A DNA stretch of 64,000 bases from Acanthochlamys bracteata (Eukaryota > Streptophyta > Magnoliopsida > Pandanales > Velloziaceae): assembly GCA_019914995.1 (NCBI GenBank), contig CM034135.1, positions 188,501 through 252,500 on the forward strand, written 5' to 3'. Position numbers and translations under genes: made by a program. Of this stretch, positions 58,158-64,000 are shown one piece after another. How positions within the stretch are numbered: the stretch's first letter is position 1; each line of letters starts with the position of its first letter. The notes beneath the pieces were generated by a model. It saw nothing but the letters and a program-made list of their open reading frames with translations. It was not told where the DNA came from and searched no databases.

Positions 58158-61100
58158 CTATGCTTCCGACATGACGCAGTCGATTGCTTGTTTGCAAATT
58201 CCAGTCATTGTTGCCTCAGGTCCATAAACCTGCAAACACCCACCAAAAAGAATATGCAGCTTTAGAAAGACAGATCTTTCAAACAGACTGGAATCCTACA
58301 AGAAAAGAAGATCAGGAGATCTAAGCAAAAAGACGTGGGAATGGAGTTGCACACCTCTAGAGGAACGCCGAGTTCCTCACCAAGTGCTCGCATCTTTGCT
58401 AAACCGGTCTGATAATTTGGTCCACCTCTTCGGACATAAATATGCATTCTTGCAGCCTTCAGTTTAGATTCCTAATACGGTAGATAAATATGCTGTTAGC
58501 CTTTGCAGCTCTCAGAATCATGGAGAATTAACATGGATACCATTATGATAATGCACCTTTTCTCTTAAGGCACGAATAATCCCACTGAAGGTTGTAGCAA
58601 CGTTAGTAAAGTTGGCTATGCCACCACCTATAAGAAGAGCTCTCTTCCGACCATCAGGATTTGCAGTAGCACACTACAACAGATCGGAAAGGGTTACCAC
58701 ACAAAAAGATTGCAACAGGTCAAAATAGGGAAGATGAACAAGCCAGCTCTTACATCTAAAACAACTCTGGCATACTGCAAGACCTCATCTTCATTGGGAG
58801 CACCACTGTACTCTGCATAGTTTCCAAGTTCTGATGCATAGCCCAAATCTCCAACCTAGTAGTTCGAGATAGTCACATACTAGTAAAAATAATGCACATC
58901 CAGAAACCATAAATATGTAGCTAGGCCAATTGGCACACATACTGTATCAGCATATATGACACTAGCACCTCCACCAGCAACCATTGTCCAGATTCTCCCC
59001 TTGGGATTCAGAATGGTAAATTTGAGAGAGGCACTTGTCTGCATATACAGGACGACTTCATTACCATTATGATGACATAAAACAAAAAGAACAAACCAAT
59101 GCAAAGAGACATGTCGGCCTAAATACATGCTCTATACATCTGAGGAGCAGACACCACTAAATGCAAGCTTGTTCCGTTGGCAGCCATCTATGGAACTTAT
59201 ACTAGCAAGGAATTTTCCTGATTTATACAAGGCATGTAGGCAGCAGCAACTCAATATTTCTACAAAATTAGAAATAAAATACTTTTGTTCTAGGAAAAAT
59301 GAAGCGTTTCTGTGCAAATAAAACTTCAGAATTCTAAACTACATGAAAGGTCACCAACATAGAAATATAGCCATACAGATTTATAAACTATTATTGGCAT
59401 ATAGATGAATATCTTAATTTATAAGGAGAAAAACAGACCTTCTCGTCCAAAGCGTGAATAAAGCTCTCTGCAGGACTTAGCACCCTGCCAAAAGGAAGTG
59501 GAAATTCTATATCTCCCCACCTGCAAAAAAACAAGACCTATCATTTTGAGATTTCAGACTGAAAGTATATCAAAGGAGACACTTCTCCGACTAAGAAATT
59601 ACTTCTTGAAGTTCTTGAATGCAGCTGTATCATCCAATTCTCCTCGCATATCCAAGGGGTACGGCTCCCCATTGACTATTGTAAACGGGTTCATCTCAAG
59701 GAAGGTGAAATCAAGGTCTAAAATTCAAGAAGGATAAATTTAAGTTAGGAATTACAATATTGGGGTAACTGAAATACCAGAATCTGTTAAAAAACATAAT
59801 CTCGTATGCTAAAGGATGTGCGAGTGATATTGTTGTTAAAAATGTGTCTGGCATCCTTTTGATACATAAGATTCCTCCCACAATCTTTAAATCATTGGCC
59901 TATCTCATTAAAGATATTACAATCAATAGGTCTAAGGAGAGCTAAGAGCATGAGAAAGCATTATATACCTTGGAACACAGAAAAAACACCCTTTATGAAA
60001 TCCCCTATCTTTCCTCGTACCTGATCAATTGTGCCAATGTAATTAAAAGCAACCAAGATGCATTCAAAATAACAAAAAATGATAATACAGGAGCCTAATA
60101 TTATTTTAAGAAAAATCAACAAGAATATTTCAGGTTATTGAACCAGCCATGCATACATTACTGTTTCCATAGAAAGCATGATAATGCATAGCACAGGTGA
60201 TATATTATAAATCAAAATAGTCAGACATATGTAGCATTTGGCTTACCTCGAGAGGAAGAGTTGCAATCAGAGGAGCACATGTCTCTGCTGTGAAGGGCTT
60301 CTCAGTTGGAAGGAATATGGTCTTTACCTGCAATATGGTAACAGTAAATGAACATAAGTTTGCGTGGAAGTTCTGACCGAAAGCTACTAGCCTACTAGCA
60401 TTTGTATACCTTATCCCAATTTTCCTCGATCTCTATTCCTCCACATTCAGAGAAGCTGATAGTGCAGCCTAGTCTCTCTGATACAATCGAGAGGTAGTAC
60501 TCTTGGTCATGAGGAACAAAGGGCTCGAGAATAAATGTTGTAATAGGAGCCTTGCAACCACCCATCTCAACCTAATATAAGTGAAATAGTGTACAATCAA
60601 GGAATATTGTTAGTAGAAGCACTATTTGCGAAAAAGAAGTTTAGCATCAGATTATCTAACCTCTACTCCAAGACGTTCTTTTACGAACTGGGCGACCTGG
60701 GCCATGTCCAAGTTGAGTGCTACCAGGCCACTCTTCCCACGTTTTCCAAACAGCATATCAGGCTTGACAACCAATTTCATGGACGACAGCCATGGGTTAT
60801 TGTTCACCAATTCATTAAAATCTGTGGCTTCTGTGACCTAGGACACATTAGGCAGCGAATGTTATCTCTCTCACAAGATATCATCGTAAAGCTGAGATCA
60901 AATAGGTAGTCCTTACTTTCTAACTGATGAGGGATATTTTTTACATCAGATCACAGCATCGACAAGCTAAAACTAGAAGTGGTAATACATTGACTAGGCA
61001 ACCATCAGTAGATTCGGAATCTAACAAGTATCACGAAGGATAACTGCTGACATGTAGGACAATCCTCGTCAATAGCATGAGTAGTGAACAGTCACATTTA

Positions 61101-61510
61101 AAAAAAAGCATCACCAGAACACACCACGTGTTTGATTAAAGAGCAAATCCAGAGCTTAGTTTCCTAAGTATGTCATGATCAAGTTAGCGATCCGTAATCC
61201 GTAACCAAATTTGCAAACGAAGTAAGTGACCGAACTCAACCAAAAACAAATCTAGAGTTAAAAAAGCTGGCTCCCAATCGTAACTACAACATTTTCAAAT
61301 CTCGAAATCATCCTCCATTACTCAAATCATTTTTTCAAATGGCAAATCAACATGGATTCAGCTTATACGAAAACGAACCTAGAGCTCAAAGATCTCCATC
61401 AGACGAATTACCTGAGCAGAGAGGATCTGTAGATCGATTGCTGCAAGCCGCTTGATGTGTTCCTTGAGCAGTCTCTTCGAATCATACTCCCTGATCTTCT
61501 TCCTCGCCAT
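58158..61510 (-). CDS. ACLA: ATP-citrate synthase (lyase) alpha chain, subunit A
   Basis: Twelve exons: 61510-61412, 60837-60661, 60571-60410, 60327-60247, 60020-59969, 59717-59603, 59520-59439, 59038-58943, 58855-58754, 58673-58557, 58471-58355, 58229-58158; 423 residues, exactly the plant ACLA length. Starts [18 protein letters not shown]. The ATP-grasp/CoA-ligase-type parts include [20 protein letters not shown] and the acidic FLEMNPFT site, followed by the CoA-binding-like section with [21 protein letters not shown] and [20 protein letters not shown]. With ACLB it forms the cytosolic hetero-octamer that turns citrate, CoA and ATP into oxaloacetate and acetyl-CoA for waxes, sterols, flavonoids and fatty-acid elongation. 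It is head-to-head with the methyltransferase gene. It resembles succinyl-CoA ligase beta, but the N-terminus lacks a mitochondrial presequence. Intact. Confidence 0.97.
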
Positions 61511-61801
61511 TACAAATCTCTCAAATTCAGAACCAGATCGATAAAAAACAAAAAAAAAAAAAAATTCGAGACAGATAACGAATGAAATGAAACAAGTGAG
61601 AACAAAGAGATTTGAAGGAGAAGATTGAGGGGTAGCGCTTGGTGGTAGATGAACGAGTTTGGTAGTTGAAGGACGAGGATTCAATAGTTAGCTCGCTGGG
61701 TCCCGCTTCCTCTCTAACTAATATAATCGTAACTTTTAAGCCAAGAGTCTCGCTCAAACTTAGAACACCGTACACGTAAAGCTTATACCATTATTAATAT
61801 G

Positions 61802-61809
61802 ACACGTGT
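61802..61809. promoter_or_regulatory. ACACGTGT G-box between ACLA and the methyltransferase gene
   Basis: Palindromic ACACGTGT (core 61803-61808) in the 626-bp divergent spacer, nearly midway between the two start codons. A likely bZIP/bHLH site by motif only. Confidence 0.45.
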
Positions 61810-61852
61810 ATAAACTCAGAAGCGGTAGGTATTAGCCATTCTCTTGTTGAAT

Positions 61853-62014
61853 TGGGCCTTTATAGATGCTCTTATATGGGCCACAAGTAAAGCCCATACG
61901 CATTTCTTAACGAACCTTTATACCTTCCATAAACATGACACGCGGATTCTCTTAATTTTAAATGGGCTGTTTTTCTTTAATGGGCAAGGATAAATCGGCC
62001 TTGCATAGGGCCCA
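61853..62014. promoter_or_regulatory. Dense site II (TGGGCY) cluster in a divergent promoter
   Basis: TGGGCC at 61853 and 61877, AGCCCA at 61891, TGGGCT at 61963, TGGGCA at 61981 and GGGCCCA at 62008: six copies in about 160 bp, on both strands. Site II elements bind TCP factors in promoters of growth and housekeeping genes. Because ACLA and the methyltransferase are divergent, both may be driven from this block; proximity favours the methyltransferase. Confidence 0.6.
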
Positions 62015-62136
62015 TAAGAGAAACTATAATGGGAGAAAATTCTAGTGTCTAGAGTGTGAACCAGATAAAGAAGTACGAAGGAATCAGAGAGAGACCGGCG
62101 ACCGGTGATCGCCGCCGGAGAAGAGCTGCCGAGAAA

Positions 62137-64000
62137 ATGACAGCTGGAGGACAGGCGTACGGAGAGCCGTCTTACTGGGATCGGCGTTACCGTCAAGACA
62201 AAGGACCGTTTGATTGGTACCAGAAGTACGCAGACCTGCGTCCGCTCTTCGATCTGTTCATACAGAGATCTCACCGTGTTCTTCTCGTTGGTTGTGGTAA
62301 CTCTAGTAAGTTTTTATTTAAATCTTTTATTTTGAGAAACGAATGAATCTTTGGGTAGTAGAAACATGGGTAAAGTTTTGATCTTTGTTAGTCAATTCGA
62401 TTGAAGCATTCATTACTTCCGTTGTTTGCCAAAATGTCGAATTGGTTCGATTGAAATGAATGGTTGTTTTGAAACTAGAAACGGGCCTCTGCTTGGGTCG
62501 CTAAAGTTTTGATCTTGGTTAGCTTCATTGAAGTGTTTTGGTGCTTGTCAATGAGCTGTATTAATGTTTTGCTTCTGGGTAGCTGATGGCCTCTATAGAA
62601 TGTTGGTGAATCTGGGAACGGGCAATGTAGCTGGCATAAAGTTTGGGTCTTGTTAGTTCTTGTATAGTAGAGTTGTTAAGTTGTGAGCACCTAGAATCCC
62701 ATATAGATATCCTAATCCCATTAGCTGGTAACTCATTTGCACCTAGTTAGGCAGCGATCGACATTTAGTTCCCATTAGATACCAGTTTTGTTTTCCATAT
62801 AAACTATTTGTCCTGCAACTTACGTGCACATGTGTATTCTTCTTGGATATACCTACGTGACCAGATGGATTTTTATCTGAAATTTGATTCCAATTCACTT
62901 CTCAAACCATTGCTACCAGTTTTTATAACTTTCATGAGCTGTTTCGATGCTACAACTTTGGTTTGCATAATAGATCTTGATGCTAAGCTGTAAGTTACTT
63001 TCTGAGTCTTGGCAGAGATTCTCTCTAGTTTCTTATCTGCTTATAATTCCATTTTGACATGAAAACGACGAAAATAAGCAGCCCTTGGAGAGGATATGGT
63101 TAATGATGGCTATCACGACATAGTTAACACAGACATTTCGTCAGTGGTTGTTGAAGATATGCAGAAGAAATACCAAGATAAACCAGCACTTAAGTGTATG
63201 TGATTTGTTTAGATTGGAAAGGAAAGAAAAGTGTCTTTCTTCTATGAGCTTGACATTGAAAGTTTTACTCTGTGCTTATATGCAGATCTTAAAATGGATG
63301 TTCGAGATATGAGTGATTTTGAATCTGGTTCCTTTGATGCTGTTATTGATAAAGGTACTGGTTGCAACAATCTTGTGCTATTTATTTCTTCTTTGAGTTC
63401 TTTGTGCTGATATGGAAGTTTATATTCTATGCAAACTTATCCATTTCAGGAACTCTGGATTCTCTAATGGTGAGTACCATATAACTTCAAAACCTTTTTC
63501 CTGACAGTCTTCTAATGAGTTTAGAAATTGATCTGTAGTGTGGACAAGGTGCGCATCAGAACTCAAAGAAGATGCTCGAGGAGGTTGGCAGGTAGATATC
63601 AATGACTCAGATCTCATAATTATGGCCTTCTTAATATATTAATAGGTTGTGTTTGTGAATTTGTAGGGTGCTCAAGGATAAAGGAATTTACATCCTGGTA
63701 ATTATGTATATTAGTTTATTGATTATCAATAGCATTTCTACCTGTGTGATGGAGCTGCAATCTCTAACTGATTTCATCTAAAGCTCAGATTACATATGGA
63801 GACCCGAGCTACCGTTTATGTGTATTGAAGGAACCATGCCTTTGGACCATCAATTTGCATGTAATAGGTTGGTGAAAATTTTCTAAAAGATGTACTCAGT
63901 GTTCTTCGCCAAATTATTACGGAAAATGAGCATATCCTTACTGTACATTATGTTTTAGAATTCCTTCTGCTTTATATTATGGGACTTGAAGGAGTCTGGT
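62137..64000 (+). CDS. SAM-dependent methyltransferase, EEF1A-lysine methyltransferase 4-like, 3' partial
   Basis: Exons seen: 62137-62305, 63082-63195, 63286-63354, 63450-63469, 63539-63591, 63667-63697, 63789-63867; the rest lies beyond the window. The start MTAGGQAYGEPSYWDRRY and the PFDWYQKY block match the EEF1AKMT4/METTL13-N-like family. The SAM-binding motif I is LLVGCGNS, followed by acidic motif II (IVNTDIS), DVRDMSDF...FDAVIDKGTLDSLM and VLKDKGIYILITYGDPSYR. In animals, family members methylate lysines of elongation factor eEF1A; the plant target is not established. One exon is only 20 bp (63450-63469), but phases across it agree. The first intron is about 780 bp. The start ATG is the first in the transcript after a short leader and fits the family N-terminus. 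Confidence 0.87.

Noticed and set aside
29404-64000. Functional cluster of methyl metabolism (SAMS, WDR6, EEF1A-methyltransferase-like)
   Set aside because: These genes are tens of kilobases apart, separated by unrelated housekeeping genes, and have no shared regulation visible. Coincidence is the simpler reading.
1-64000. CRISPR arrays, tRNA or rRNA genes, transposase or viral ORFs
   Set aside because: Looked for on both strands by eye. None had supporting repeats, folds or motifs, apart from the tRNA-like SINE head noted separately.

Overview
This is nuclear DNA of a flowering plant, almost certainly a eudicot. Protein-coding genes are split by many short AT-rich introns. Intergenic DNA is AT-rich and carries MITE-like elements. 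The gene set is plant-specific: an SPL transcription factor, a PDR-type ABCG transporter, a CRM-domain organelle splicing factor, ATP-citrate lyase subunit A, an X8-domain protein, GFS12 and a chlorophyll a/b-binding protein relic. I could not name the species. No bacterial operon, CRISPR, phage or viral gene was seen. All gene models were built by hand from splice signals and reading-frame continuity, without transcript data. Total coding length is a multiple of three in every complete model.

Layout. 1-1965 (-): X8-domain cell-wall protein, 3' end outside the window. 2.3-4.8 kb: gene-free, with a Tourist-like MITE. 6.2-8.6 kb (+): receptor-like kinase. 10.1-15.1 kb (+): SPL1/SPL12-type factor. 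15.8-16.1 kb: 157-bp tandem duplication. 16.4-25.0 kb (+): full-size ABCG transporter, 24 exons. 25.7-28.6 kb (+): CAF2-like splicing factor. 29.4-31.2 kb (-): S-adenosylmethionine synthase. 33.6-35.3 kb (-): mitochondrial TatB-like protein. 36.5-43.4 kb (+): WDR6 homologue. 43.8-44.2 kb (-): LHCB1 pseudogene. 44.9-46.5 kb (+): ATG8h/i-type autophagy protein. 47.1-48.7 kb (+): EMC5. 49.4-50.1 kb (+): DUF1639-like protein. 50.4-57.6 kb (-): GFS12. 58.2-61.5 kb (-): ATP-citrate lyase subunit A. 62.1 kb to the end (+): EEF1A-lysine-methyltransferase-like protein, 3' end outside the window.

These genes are independent housekeeping, signalling and transport units, and I see no pathway cluster. Two divergent pairs probably share promoters: TatB-like/WDR6, and ACLA/methyltransferase, the latter with a dense block of TGGGCY site II elements. 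The observations most worth checking are the previously unflagged LHCB1 pseudogene; three introns that seem to need GC-AG splicing, two of them in GFS12 with the same donor; the GFS12 architecture, in which a BEACH domain appears to interrupt a degenerate kinase fold; a mitochondrial TatB-like gene; and a possible upstream ORF overlapping the receptor-kinase start. I found no convincing wholly new biological system.
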